Shown here: piece by piece, positions 1 to 11,306 of the stretch
Layout: each line of letters starts with the position of its first letter
Numbering within the stretch: position 1 is the first letter of the stretch
Origin: Tubiluchus corallicola
Taxonomy: Eukaryota; Priapulida; Priapulimorpha; Priapulimorphida; Tubiluchidae
Direction: 5' to 3'
Length of the DNA stretch: 27,500 nt
Assembly: GCA_030141605.1 (NCBI GenBank)
Contig: JAQGDQ010000286.1
Span: forward strand, 5,001-32,500
The notes under the pieces: model-generated
Told to the model about the DNA's origin: nothing
The model's input: the letters and a program-made list of their open reading frames with translations, nothing else
The model's database searches: none
Position numbers and translations under genes: made by a program

Positions 1-70
1 CCATGGCGAGTTACTCTCGACACTTCTCGCAATGAATGGAGCACGGTAACTTCCAGTAAGTTTTGCTCTC

Positions 71-126
71 TAGTCTGAACACGTTTGCGAGTTACTTGGC
101 GAGTTAACTCGCTAGTCTGAACGCGT
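71..126. repeat. Short direct repeat around a 14-bp palindrome
   Basis: The 14-mer tagtctgaacRCGT occurs at 71-84 and 113-126 with one difference. Between the copies lies a perfect 14-bp palindrome, gcgagttaactcgc, at 99-112. The related word ggcgagttactct occurs at 5-17 and again near 17361-17374. The function is unknown; it could be a transposon end or a protein-binding site. Confidence 0.5.
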
Positions 127-1077
<951 letters not shown>

Positions 1078-1090
1078 GTAGGTAAAAGAC

Positions 1091-1163
1091 GTTTCGTGAC
1101 GCTAAAAATAGCATAATATTAGCAATGCTTATCTGTGTTCATCCCCAGTTAAGACAAAGTCTT
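1091..1163. repeat. 73-bp segment, copy A of a flank duplication
   Basis: This segment, beginning gtttcgtgac and ending agacaaagtctt, recurs at 1547-1619 with only a few substitutions and equal length. Each copy is followed directly by the same minisatellite family. This suggests that flank and array were duplicated together. Confidence 0.9.
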
Positions 1164-1546
1164 ATAGCAACGTCTTATACCAAAGTCTTCTTGAATATAT
1201 AGCAGAGTCTTATAGCAAAGTCTTCTTGAATATATAGCAGAGTCTTATACCAAAGTCTTCTTGAATATATAGCAGAGTCTTATAGCAAAAGTCTTCTTGA
1301 ATATATAGGAAAGTCTAATGGCAAAGTCTTCTTGAATATATAGGAAAGTCTTATAGCAAAGTTTTCTTGAATATATAGGAAAGTCTTATAGTAAAGTCTT
1401 TCTGAATATATAGGAAAGTCTTATAGTAAAGTCTTCCTGAATATATAGGAAAGTCTTATAGCAAAGTTTTCTTGAATATATAGCAAAGTCTAATGGCAAA
1501 GTCTTCCTGAATACATAGCAAAGTCTTCTTGAATATATAGTGACAC
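1164..1546. repeat. 35-bp minisatellite, about 10 units
   Basis: Units combine an agtcttatagcaa block with an agtcttcttgaatatat block. The word gaatatat recurs near 1193, 1228, 1263, 1299, 1334, 1369, 1404, 1439 and 1474, a period of 35 with one 36-bp unit. The last units are degenerate (gaatacat at 1509) or shortened (1531). Variation is concentrated in the short sub-block (cttatagc, cttatacc, ctaatggc, cttatagt). Confidence 0.95.
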
Positions 1547-1619
1547 GTTTCGTGACACAAAAAATAGCATAATATTAGCAATGCTTATCTTTGTTCATCC
1601 CCAGTTAAGACAAAGTCTT
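1547..1619. repeat. 73-bp segment, copy B of a flank duplication
   Basis: Near-identical to 1091-1163, with the same orientation and length. It separates the main 35-bp array from a shorter second array. Confidence 0.9.
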
Positions 1620-1702
1620 GTTGAATATAGAGCAAAGTCTTCTTGAATATAGAGCAAAGTCTTCTTGAATATATAGCAAAGTTTTATAGCAAAGTCTTCT
1701 TG
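1620..1702. repeat. Short second array of the 35-bp family
   Basis: It contains shortened ~21-bp units (gaatatagagcaaagtcttctt) near 1623, 1644 and 1665, then one longer block. It is related to 1164-1546 but lacks the cttatagc sub-block in most units. Confidence 0.85.
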
Positions 1703-1707
1703 ACTCT

Positions 1708-1748
1708 CACACGTGTGCGTGTGTGCGTGCGTGCGTGTGCGTGTGTGT
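1708..1748. repeat. (GT)n/(GC)-interrupted microsatellite
   Basis: Alternating purine-pyrimidine tract of GTGC and GTGT words after cacac. Such alternation can adopt Z-DNA. Confidence 0.85.
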
Positions 1749-2179
1749 TCATAAGTTCATAAATCTGCCATGATTTTTGCTGGAATTATCGAGTATATAC
1801 AGTAGTCAGTGTGAAATAAGCCGAGAAAAGCAATTGATAGAAGCAGAAGTGCGTTTCTCTCTAAATATTGATTCTGCAATGTGTTGGATGGACACTACCA
1901 TGTTCGCACACTCATAAATATTTGTTCGTTTGGGTCTGGTATCACAAGAATTAGAATTAACGATTTCCTTATACAGGCAGACATCGTGCACAAGAAACAT
2001 TGGAGTCTTATTGCTTTTGGGAAAATGGCTTCGTCAAAAATGATAAGAGCACGTTATGAAAAAAGTTTTGTAATTTGATGGTGTTCAATTTCTCTGGAAG
2101 CTAAAATATATTTTTCTCATGGCTTCAAGTCAGTTCTTATTATTACTTTAATTCGTTTTTAAATTAAAAATAAATTTTG

Positions 2180-2356
2180 GCTAAAACTTACAATTCGAAC
2201 ACACAAGAAAGTAGTTCGTGAAGCAGACTATGATTAGCGTTAGTATCAAGGTTGGAGGGGTTAAGATCAAGGTTCTGTTAGGCTTGGGTTAGGGTAAGGT
2301 TAACGTTAGGGTATCTAAAGTTTTGTGGGGAGTTCTAAAGTCCGTCCTAAATTTTA
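2180..2356. repeat. Dispersed repeat with TTAGGG-like words, copy A
   Basis: It starts ctaaaacttacaatt, then acacaagaaa, then a run of ggttaggg-like words (gggttagggtaagg, cgttaggg), then ttgtgggga and cgtcctaaattt. The same block order occurs in copy B at 2938-3044. It is an interspersed repeat containing degenerate telomere-like sequence, not a telomere. Confidence 0.65.
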
Positions 2357-2664
2357 AATGTCCATAGTATTACTGGCTTGTTAACAGAAGATCAGAAGAC
2401 CATCCTATATACTGTGCCTGTATTATATCCTTGTGTTTTAAAAATTGATACAATAACTGTAATATTAGCAGTTTGCCCTATTTATGATATCAGGTCTAAT
2501 ATCTAAATTTGTTTTCTAACTAACTTTTCTTTATCATATTAATAATAACTAGCAATGGCCCCGTAAAAAAAGATTGCGTATACACTTATAATCAAAAATA
2601 CGCGAACATCCTACATAGTTCTCATTTATAACGCAAAGCCAATAGCAGCTTTTACTGAATTAAA
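2357..2664. other. AT-rich stretch, nothing identified
   Basis: No ORF of note and no repeat seen, apart from a possible tail of the 2180 repeat family. Confidence 0.5.
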
Positions 2665-2920
2665 GTTATAAGGTTATAGGCAGAGTATAATGGATGACGT
2701 CAGAACAATGGCTTTGAGTCCCACCAGGCGCCGCTAGAACGTTTTTTCCGCATGCTGTTTGATCAAAATTTCGAAAAAATCGCGAGTCGGGTCCGGGAAA
2801 ACGCCCGTTGCGGGACGCCGTGGCCGTCTCGCAAATTCTAAATATGCCTACGACACCCACCGTTGAACGGGCTATCTATCCATAGCCAGCACCACACCCG
2901 GTTATATATATACGATTAAT
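2665..2920. repeat. GC-rich island ending in a TA run, probable dispersed repeat fragment
   Basis: A sharply GC- and CpG-richer block (about 2690-2880) sits in AT-rich surroundings. It holds a perfect CRE octamer TGACGTCA at 2695-2702 and ends in a ttatatatata tail at about 2901-2910. The overlapping 64-codon minus frame has no recognisable motif. The layout resembles the block at 3715-3905. It could equally be a regulatory element or an exon remnant. Confidence 0.4.
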
Positions 2921-2937
2921 AATAATTATTATAACTT

Positions 2938-3044
2938 GCTAAAATTTACAATTACCTCACAAGAAATTAGGGTTAAGATTACGGTTAGGGTTGGGAATAT
3001 TTAAATTGTGTGGAAATTGCAAACCTCGTCCTTATAATTTTATA
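2938..3044. repeat. Dispersed repeat with TTAGGG-like words, copy B
   Basis: It repeats the order seen at 2180-2356: ctaaaatttacaatt, tcacaagaaa, ttagggttaag, ggttagggttggg, ttgtgtgg, ctcgtccttat. It is shorter and diverged. Confidence 0.65.
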
Positions 3045-3714
3045 AAAAAAGTGAAAACTACAGACACATATATGAGATAAATAAGGTACACAAAAAGGAC
3101 ATAGAGAATGAATTATCTACAGACTAACTGCAATATTCTTTTGCCTTTTAATCCATCAAAGTTTCCCTAATAAACGCGTCCTAATTGATTAGCTAACAGT
3201 AATCAGAGTTGGAAAGCCAAATTATCAGACTCAGCATCAAATGAGTAACAATACTAGATGCAGAGGCTGCAGTCTCATGATACCATATCGCCAATATCTC
3301 TTCATCTCCATCCAGCCATTATCAGGCTCGGCCAGCTTGACTTTTATTGAGTCGACTTCACATTTCACATGCATTTATGGCATATTTATTTGTTGCTGCT
3401 GTTTTCTGGAAAAGACTGCATACGATTACTGGTTGCTTTTGACGGTGAATTGATTATTGGGCAGTTTTGACGGACTCCATATTTAGAAGAAGCCATTTTG
3501 TCCGTTGTGCTTTACAATGATTAAAACTACCATCGAGTCGTTTTGCTGCTTTGTGTATATTCTCTGTTTTGTTTCGTTTCATAACTTGATATTTTAATAA
3601 CTTGAAATTCCATTTTAATTTTTACAATTAAAGGCTGAAAATGGAGCCAGATTTTATTAATCGTTCGTATAAAGCGAGCTTGTGTATTAATACATATTCT
3701 CCAGAAATAAGAGG
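3045..3714. other. AT-rich stretch, no gene supported
   Basis: A 70-codon plus frame at 3241-3453 and minus frames near 3527-3816 lack motifs, initiation context and coding-like composition, so I do not call them. Confidence 0.5.
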
Positions 3715-3905
3715 TATAAGTTTTGCAAAAGCGGCCGAAAATGGCCATTTTTGGAGGTTTTTCGCCTCCCGTTCCTTCCGGTAGGCCCGATTCGAAAAAT
3801 AAACCCCCAATGGCACGACACTAGATCGAGATCTTTCGTTTGATGTATAGATCGCCGCAAATGGTGCCGCCGTCGGAGCTGTAGCCTCGAATCTTATATA
3901 TTAAG
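3715..3905. repeat. GC-rich block with two hairpins and a TATATA tail, probable transposon 3' fragment
   Basis: It contains ggccgaaaatggcc (about 3733-3746) and a ggagg...cctcc hairpin close behind. A CpG-rich body (gccgccgtcggagctgtagcc) follows and the block ends in cttatatatta. An abrupt change in base composition plus a simple TA tail fits the 3' end of a non-LTR element or SINE, but I cannot name the family. Confidence 0.4.
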
Positions 3906-5308
3906 CCCAAACCAGCGAAATTTATATATACAATACAGTGACACGTACACAAACTTTAGGATCCTTTCCACCAGAACAAAATTGGCAATTCCAATACAAA
4001 TAATTTCAGTCTCTGACTTTCCAAAAAGCTATGTTGAATCTGTTATTCAAGAGTGTATTGCCTTCGCTCGTAAGATCCGTTATTCTTTATTTTACTTTTA
4101 ATTCAGTGCAGCAGTATCTAAAATTTTTAGTTTTATAGCGTTTACATAACTGCAGTCGTAATTGAGAAATAGGACAGGCACATCAAACAAGAGAGCATAT
4201 AATATGCGCAAGGCTAAATTTAGCAGTAGAATAATAGATGTTTCGATAAGGAACCACCCGAGAGAACACAAACTTTGCAGCTTATGCAAATTAATTTGCC
4301 GTAAGTCGAATAATGGAGACCTATTTACTCTTTAGACAAATATACCAGATGGTATTAGCTCGACTGCAGCAGGTAAACTTCCTCTGATAATTATGCAAGA
4401 ACGACAACAACTCCTTTATCGCCCTGCCAGTAGTTGGACAACACACACACAGACACACAGACTGTTCGGTGTCATTGACATCAAATAATATATAAAATAC
4501 TTATTAACATAACCCTTTACCTTTCACATACATGTGCATTTTATATGACCTGTCCTGCTTGCCAAAACGAGAGAAAAATTCTATTTGAAAAATACTTTAA
4601 AAATGTTTCCTCCTTTTGCAGAAATGTCTGTAAGTGAACAGTTTATGTTTATTAGTGGTTTTAATGATGTACAGATGAGAACCCTAGTGATAAATTTTAT
4701 ATACGACATCAGTAAGAAAAGGGAAGAGAAAAGGGAAGCAATAACTCTAATTTGAACCCACAGCCTACAAAATGTTTCCTTACTATTGTTGTTTACATGT
4801 GTTAATATTGTGCTTTTGTTAGTATTGTGGTTTTTTGGTATTATCGTCCTACTAAGTTTGAGCTGCTCCATCCTATGTACAGGATCAATATGTTTTTTGG
4901 GTCTCTTTATTTCGTATGCTCAGTAAACTAAACTAAACAATATAACTGTTGCGAAGACACTTATTTGTGGACATAGACATTATTTATTTATTGCAAAAAC
5001 TTAAAAAATAAACCCAAAGACTTCGTTAGTTCTTTCTCCTTCGTAAGAGTCCATTATTGCTCATTTACTAATTTTCTGAATTTCAAACCGTCTTATTAAG
5101 TTGCTTATTACTTATTACTTCACATACATAATATTTTGTATATTGTGTATTGTCTTTGTACAATATAACAAAGCATTTCTTAACTGTATGCACTTGATGC
5201 TTTCCTTTGTTTTTAATTTAAACATAATTTATTTAGAATTGGATCAGACAGTTTGAACAACATGATTTAGGATCCTCACCACATCAGACTTTATACACTA
5301 TTTACAAA
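3906..5308. other. AT-rich stretch with one short (CA)n tract
   Basis: The only simple repeat is an interrupted CA run at about 4438-4463. Minus frames at 4098-4289 and 4581-4871 are low in information and show no family signature. Several aataaa-like words occur (e.g. near 5008), as expected by chance in this composition. Confidence 0.5.
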
Positions 5309-5527
5309 AACATTTACAGTAAGAATTGTGACTACACAAGCTGGCAAGTTTTACTACAAGATTACATTAGATAATAGTAACATTTACAGTAAGAATTGAC
5401 TATAACTACACAAGCTGCCAAGTTTTACTACAAGATTATGTTAGATATTAGTAACATTTACAGTAAGAATTGACTATAACTACATAAGCTGACAAGTTTT
5501 ACTACAAGATTACATTAGACATTAGTA
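5309..5527. repeat. Tandem repeat, three units of about 70-75 bp
   Basis: Units begin with aacatttacagtaagaattg at 5309, 5379 and 5453 and end near attagataatagt, ttagatattagt and ttagacattagt. The first unit lacks four bases (gtgactacac against gactataactacac). Units 2 and 3 are closest. Confidence 0.93.
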
Positions 5528-6310
5528 GAAAATGAGGGTTAGAAAATATTAATGTACGAATATTTAAGACTGATGCATTTCATACCAGACAGAAACTACT
5601 GGTGGCGTTTAGTACGTAATATACAGTCATGTATGCATTGGAATTTTTAATATTTGCAATAGCAACATAATTAAATTCATCTTTTCCGAATTTTCCTTTG
5701 TTTTTCCATGTTTCATCTTAGCTGCCTGTGCTAAAGACCCTCTTAAACAGATTATACTTGGTACAGCAGGAGAACAACTAAATTCAGGCAAACTGCTGTA
5801 CCGAACATTATCAAACTAAGCAGATTTGAACGGATTTCTGTACACGGGGCTTAATACAAACTAAACTGGATTAACTAGAGTCTTAAATCAAAATGACACA
5901 GCAGAGAGAGTAGAGAGTGAGAGAGAGTCTGAGTCGCCCATTACTGTATTATACCTAAGCGACTTAGCAGGTTTTAAATTTACAGTTCTTTGCAGACTGT
6001 ACCTTCAGTGAGCTGATAGAAGACTGACTACGCGAAAATAAAAAAAAATGTTAAATCGAAGAAATGTAACAAAATAGATTGTTCAATTAATTATATATTA
6101 TTAATTTCTTATTAATCAATTATTTCACTTGTCTTAATTATTTATTAATTCATTTATTTTTAACTAATATTGTTTAGCAATGGATTGACGTAGAATCCGT
6201 AAAATCAAAATTGATTATGAACGTTGAATGTGAAAGGATTTCAAATTTGTTTGAAATAAGCGATAGTTCTTATAAAATACTGCACTTTCACTGCATCTAA
6301 AGCATTTATA
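5528..6310. other. AT-rich stretch with a short (GA)n tract
   Basis: An imperfect GA run lies at 5902-5932 and AT-only low complexity at about 6085-6175. No gene is seen. Confidence 0.5.
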
Positions 6311-6397
6311 TGCAGCAGCGACAGTGGTAGTGACGGCAGCAGCAGCGACAGTAGTAGCGGTGGCAGCACCAGCAAAGGCATTGACAACAACGACAAG
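6311..6397. repeat. Imperfect GCA/GAC/GTA trinucleotide tract
   Basis: A degenerate trinucleotide run of gcagcagcgacag-type words. It carries no start codon context and is best read as simple sequence. Confidence 0.75.
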
Positions 6398-6462
6398 TAA
6401 AATTATTCCAAAATATCAAAATAACTCTTAGCTGGTGATTCTAAATTGTGCGTTGATGCAGC

Positions 6463-6480
6463 GGGGGTAGGGGGGGGGGG
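6463..6480 (+). repeat. G-run (G5-TA-G11)
   Basis: Five Gs, TA, then eleven Gs, with another GGGG at 6486-6489. This is enough G-tracts for an intramolecular G-quadruplex on the plus strand. Its length is prone to sequencing error. Confidence 0.85.
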
Positions 6481-6710
6481 ATTAAGGGGAAGCGGTTGAC
6501 AAACTTGACACGCAGTTTAACACGGCCATCATTTTCCTGTCTAAATTGCGCAAGTGCAAATTAGCCATGTTTAGCTCAAGAAGTGTGAAATATCCAGCAG
6601 ATGGGACGATTACCACGCCTCTCATATTTACTGCAGACGGAGCGCAGATCATCTTTCGTCTCTCTAGAGGAAAAACATCAAGCAGGCTGAGTGAAAGAGC
6701 TAAAGAGTTG

Positions 6711-7332
<622 letters not shown>

Positions 7333-7402
7333 AGTTTTCCACAGTTAAACGATCATTTCTCTATCTGTTTCTCTATTCCCACAGCTAAAACCAATTTAGC
7401 AA

Positions 7403-7464
7403 AAACAAACAAACAAACAAACAAACAAACAAACAAACAAACAAACAAACAAACAAACAAACAA
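7403..7464. repeat. (AAAC)n tetranucleotide array
   Basis: About fifteen uninterrupted AAAC units, only ~70 bp after the polypyrimidine tract. Confidence 0.97.
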
Positions 7465-7689
7465 GTTACTGGGTTTTGGGGTTTCAGTAGACATTACAGC
7501 ACAGTCACATATTGATTAATTAATTTATTAGCGGAACGATTGAAAACTATTTTGATTATTTAGAATATTAGAAAAAAAACGAAAAATCTGGGTTATTCTG
7601 TTTCTGCAATAAAGTCAGCAACTATTATACGATACGAGAGAGAAGGAATTTAGGGCCCCTCTGTAGTTTCAATCATTCAAGTTTGCACG
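7465..7689. other. AT-rich spacer
   Basis: Nothing beyond an isolated aataaa (about 7608) and a gagagaga word. Confidence 0.5.
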
Positions 7690-7930
7690 AATAGCGGCGT
7701 TTCGCCTGATTGTTAAGTATTGCGGAATAGAAGTGACCACGTTTGACTAGGAGAGCACTTGCTTTCCAGCTGGCCAGAAGCGCAAGTAGCAGAACTGAGT
7801 GCGCCCGCCTGCCATCGGTGAAAGAGGAGACGACAAGGCGGATCGTGCGTGGAGGTGGTGGACCAGTGGGAGGGGAGAACAGGACGGTGTGATGTCATTG
7901 CATTCTGTTGCAGTGGCACGCGATGCCGTA
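7690..7930. other. CpG-rich island, possible exon or repeat fragment
   Basis: About 240 bp that is clearly GC- and CpG-richer than its surroundings. A plus frame stays open for about 51 codons from after the stop at about 7731 to the TGA at about 7892. It runs through ttgctttccag|ctgg, an acceptor-like word, with balanced residues (SSRTECARLPSVKEETTRRI) and a Gly-rich end. A 68-codon minus ATG frame overlaps it. Neither matches a family I know. It may be an exon, a promoter-type island or a transposon relic. Confidence 0.3.
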
Positions 7931-8480
7931 GATGTTTATCTTTTTGAATACATACTTACTGAATAACATGCCTTTGGTCTGAATTACACACACTCAAATT
8001 TCACAAATTTTAGTTTTAGTAAAACAACCAAGCAGTACTCGTGCAGCAAATTTGGATAGAAGAATTTGGAAGTTGACACGTGTTCAACTTTAGTCGAAAT
8101 GGTCACAAAACTGGCTTTTGACGGTCTGGTATAAATTAGTATTAGTACGAGCGCCTGTTGGTAGAACCAGTAACTACAGAGAAAAGTTAACCTGTGGAGT
8201 TGAAGATTTTTAAATGTTAATTTACGATTTAAATTTTTTTTCACAGGAGAAATAAAAATTCTTTACACGTTTACTATTATTATTATTTTACAATTTATAG
8301 ACGTTTAAATATATTTCTATATATAAAACAATGTGTAAAATCTTCTGTATTTTTATGTTCTAATTCATACATAATATCTGTTTCAATTGTATGACTGTAT
8401 TTTAGTCACCCTGCAACTTGAACCAGTCAAATATAAAGTCGGTTCACACTTAAATGGTAAGCAGAACAGTAAAACAAAAT
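7931..8480. other. AT-rich spacer before the satellite
   Basis: No gene is supported. The minus frame at 7984-8244 has no motif. Confidence 0.5.
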
Positions 8481-9239
8481 CTGGTCGTTTCAGATCCAGC
8501 TTTACGTGTTAAATACAGCAGTGGTCGTTTCAGATCCAGCTTTACGTGTTAAATACAGTAGTGGTCGTTTCAGATCCAGCTTTACGTGTTAAATACAGCA
8601 GTGGTCGTTTCAGATCCAGCTTTACGTGTTAAATACAGCAGTGGTCGTTTCAGATCATGCTTTACGTGTTAAATACAGTATTGGTCGTTTCAGATCCAGC
8701 TTTGCGTGTTAAATACAGTAGTGGTCGTTTCAGATCCAGCTGTACGTGTTAAATACAGCAGTGGTCGTTTCAGATCCAGCTTTACGTGTTAAATACAGCA
8801 GTGGTCGTTTGAGATCCAGCTTTACGTGTTAAATACAGTAGTGGTCGTTTCAGATCCAGCTTTACGTGTTAAATACAGTAGTGGTCGTTTGAGATCCAGC
8901 TTTACGTGTTAAATACAGTAGTGGTCCTTTCAGATCCAGCTTTACGTGTTAAATACAGTTGTGGTCGTTTCAGATCCAGCTTTACGTGTTAAATACAGTA
9001 GTGGTCGTTTCAGATCCAGCTTTACGTGTTAAATACAGTAGTGGTGGTTTTAGATCCAGCTTTACGTGTTAAATACAGTAATGGTCGTTTCAGATCCAGC
9101 TTTGCGTGGTAAATACAGTAGTGGTCGTTTCAGATCCAGCTTTACGTGTTAAATACAGTAGTGGTCGTTTCAGATCCACTTTACGTGTTAAATACAGTAG
9201 TGGTCGTTTCAGATCCAGCTTTACCTGCTAAATACAGTA
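8481..9239. repeat. 40-bp satellite, 19 units
   Basis: Consensus of two halves: gtggtcgtttcagatccagc plus tttacgtgttaaatacagta. Eighteen units are exactly 40 bp and unit 18 (9161) is 39 bp. A partial start of a twentieth unit, gcggtcgttt, lies at 9240-9249. Variants: agca endings in units 1, 3, 4, 7 and 8 (left half); gagatcc in units 9 and 11; tttgcg in units 6 and 16. Most units differ from consensus by 0-3 bases, so the array is young or homogenised. No open frame, hammerhead core or CENP-B-like box is seen in the unit. Confidence 0.98.
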
Positions 9240-9249
9240 GCGGTCGTTT

Positions 9250-10495
9250 CTGCAAAAATCTCTGACAAATGGCACCACAGAAGCGATGCAAACATTCTAA
9301 ACAAATTCTAGCAAAAAATCAATATTATAATCAAAACTAAAAGTTCGCTAATGTAGCTTCTATCTTCAAAAATGTGGTTAATAATTATCTGTGCGCTGCT
9401 ACACAGACCTGACTGTATCTTCAGACAGAACAGAAAACAGACGGAGGGTAGAGCAAAGAGGTTTTTCAGAACTGCTGAATGTTGTTCTTTCCTTGGTGAA
9501 TAAACAATGACAATTGTGTGGAATCCAAACTCAGACACATGAATTCGCTGCCTCTCTTACGTGTATCTTTTCATGCAAACATCGCAAGTCACAGCTGAAG
9601 ACGTAGTTCAGTGTAGAAGCTGTCACGTAGTCAAAATTTTGACTTTTTTTACAAAAAACTCATTGTAAAATTTTGAAATGAATCAAAATAAAAATGTCGA
9701 ATTCATGCCAAGTGTTCACAACGTGAACGAATTGTAGGAGTTTTATTTATTGTATTTTACGGAATTTGTGTTCAATTGTTTACGGAAGATTAAATGTTTC
9801 ATGAAATTTTAAATTTTAAAATTTAAATTAGTAAATACCTTGGCATAAGATACACAAAATAACTTACAATTTTATGTAAAATGTGGCATAAAATTGGCAT
9901 CTTCTGTCAAAACACAATTGATTAAAAATTCTTTAGCAGCAGGAAGTTTAAAGGTTGGAAAATTAAAATTTTATTTATAATTTAATTTATTTGGTCATAC
10001 ATATATGTACGATATTTTTGCACCTGCTTAAATACGTTTACAACATGAATTTGCCCAAAGAGAAATTTAAAAAAAAATATTAAGGTTTCGTCATATCTGT
10101 ACAATTTATTCATTTATTTGTTTATTTATTAGTGTTGCAGAACGACACCGCATAGTGGCGCTTTTAAACAAATCACGGCGTCATAATTTCTTATACCTGA
10201 ATAAAGTATCATTTCCTTTTTTATAAAAACAGAAATATTTCACTGCATTTGACTATAATACAACCATTGCTTCACGCTGTGCATAACGATTCAGACGTGT
10301 TTGTTTACTTTGCGCCAAATTATATTGAGATTACCATTATTATTCCAATGAAACATTCACAACCCCCCTCCCTCCGCGTTGCCTCCTAGCTTTATTTGGT
10401 AGGCGGCAGACGCGTAATATCCACAACTGAACTGAACAACGGCTGAGATTTGATACAAAATGGCCGAGAAAACTTCCTCTGTGCCATAAAATTGG
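9250..10495. other. AT-rich stretch, no gene supported
   Basis: Low-complexity A/T palindromic words occur near 9808-9830 and a TTTA run at about 10110-10130. A minus frame at 9308-9538 lacks motifs. A short C-rich segment lies at about 10362-10376, followed by a weak hairpin (tgcctccta...taggcggca). Confidence 0.5.
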
Positions 10496-10547
10496 AGAAT
10501 TATGCAGCACTGTAACCTGCTATACGCTTGCAGTGCTACATAATTCT
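10496..10547. repeat. Small inverted repeat (17-bp arms, 18-nt loop)
   Basis: agaattatgcagcactg (10496-10512) pairs with cagtgctacataattct (10531-10547) with one mismatch. Outside the arms the pairing continues only as G:U wobbles and scattered pairs. It is shorter than a typical animal miRNA precursor stem. Confidence 0.7.
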
Positions 10548-11186
10548 TTTAATGTAATGACATTGAGATTTTCCGTCTGTTGCATTTGTCAAATTCTCAA
10601 AAGCGTTTAAATAAACATTTTATATTATTTTAATAACGCAATGCGTAGCATCATGCAAGTAAAAAATTGAAATTTGTTACGAAAAATTATTTAAAGACAT
10701 TTACACTGCGCCAGTAATAGGTAATGAACAAAAGCCGTCACCGTATACACAAAAATAAAGGTCCTTTCACATGCATTGATTATGATGTCATTTACGAGTG
10801 TTGCAAAAAATGTCCATGTTTAGGAATACCGTTCACGGCAAACTGTAGAGGAACCATGTCTTCTAGTTTAACGTTCAAGTTCCAATTAAACAAAAAAAAT
10901 TAATAATGAAATTGATTTATTTATACTGTTTGTATCAAACAATGTAAGTTGACACTCTCAAGGTAATGTGATTCTATGAATGTAGGTTCAGTCAAATTCA
11001 AACGGACTTGCTTTAAGATTGCTTTATTATTGCTTTGTTCATTGCCAGCACAACAATCATTGAATGAGTACGGATGATTGTGTTCGTGTTTTCATAACGT
11101 TTGGCGCCTAAACTGCTATTATCTCCCAATGTTGTGCAAAATGATGAGCAGAAATTATCAAACAGCAAAATATGTAAGCTTCTGCA
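10548..11186. other. AT-rich stretch, nothing identified
   Basis: No convincing ORF, RNA gene or repeat is seen. Confidence 0.5.
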
Positions 11187-11229
11187 CAGCATAGCGTAGC
11201 ATAGCATACGAAAGCATAGCATAGCATAG
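11187..11229. repeat. Imperfect AGCAT pentamer array
   Basis: Units of agcat with interruptions (gcgt, acgaa). It is a short relative, in unit length, of the big pentamer array at 26221-26605. Confidence 0.8.
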
Positions 11230-11306
11230 GAAATGGTCTGTTCTATCAGTAACTAATCACTCTTGTTTGCAAAACTATTTTTGTCAACTCTAAACTTAAT
11301 GTCGAA

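Noticed and set aside
2283-2311. Telomere or interstitial telomeric array
   Set aside because: Only a few degenerate TTAGGG words occur, embedded in a dispersed repeat with a second copy nearby.
8481-9239. CRISPR array
   Set aside because: The 40-bp units are contiguous with no unique spacers, and the context is eukaryotic.
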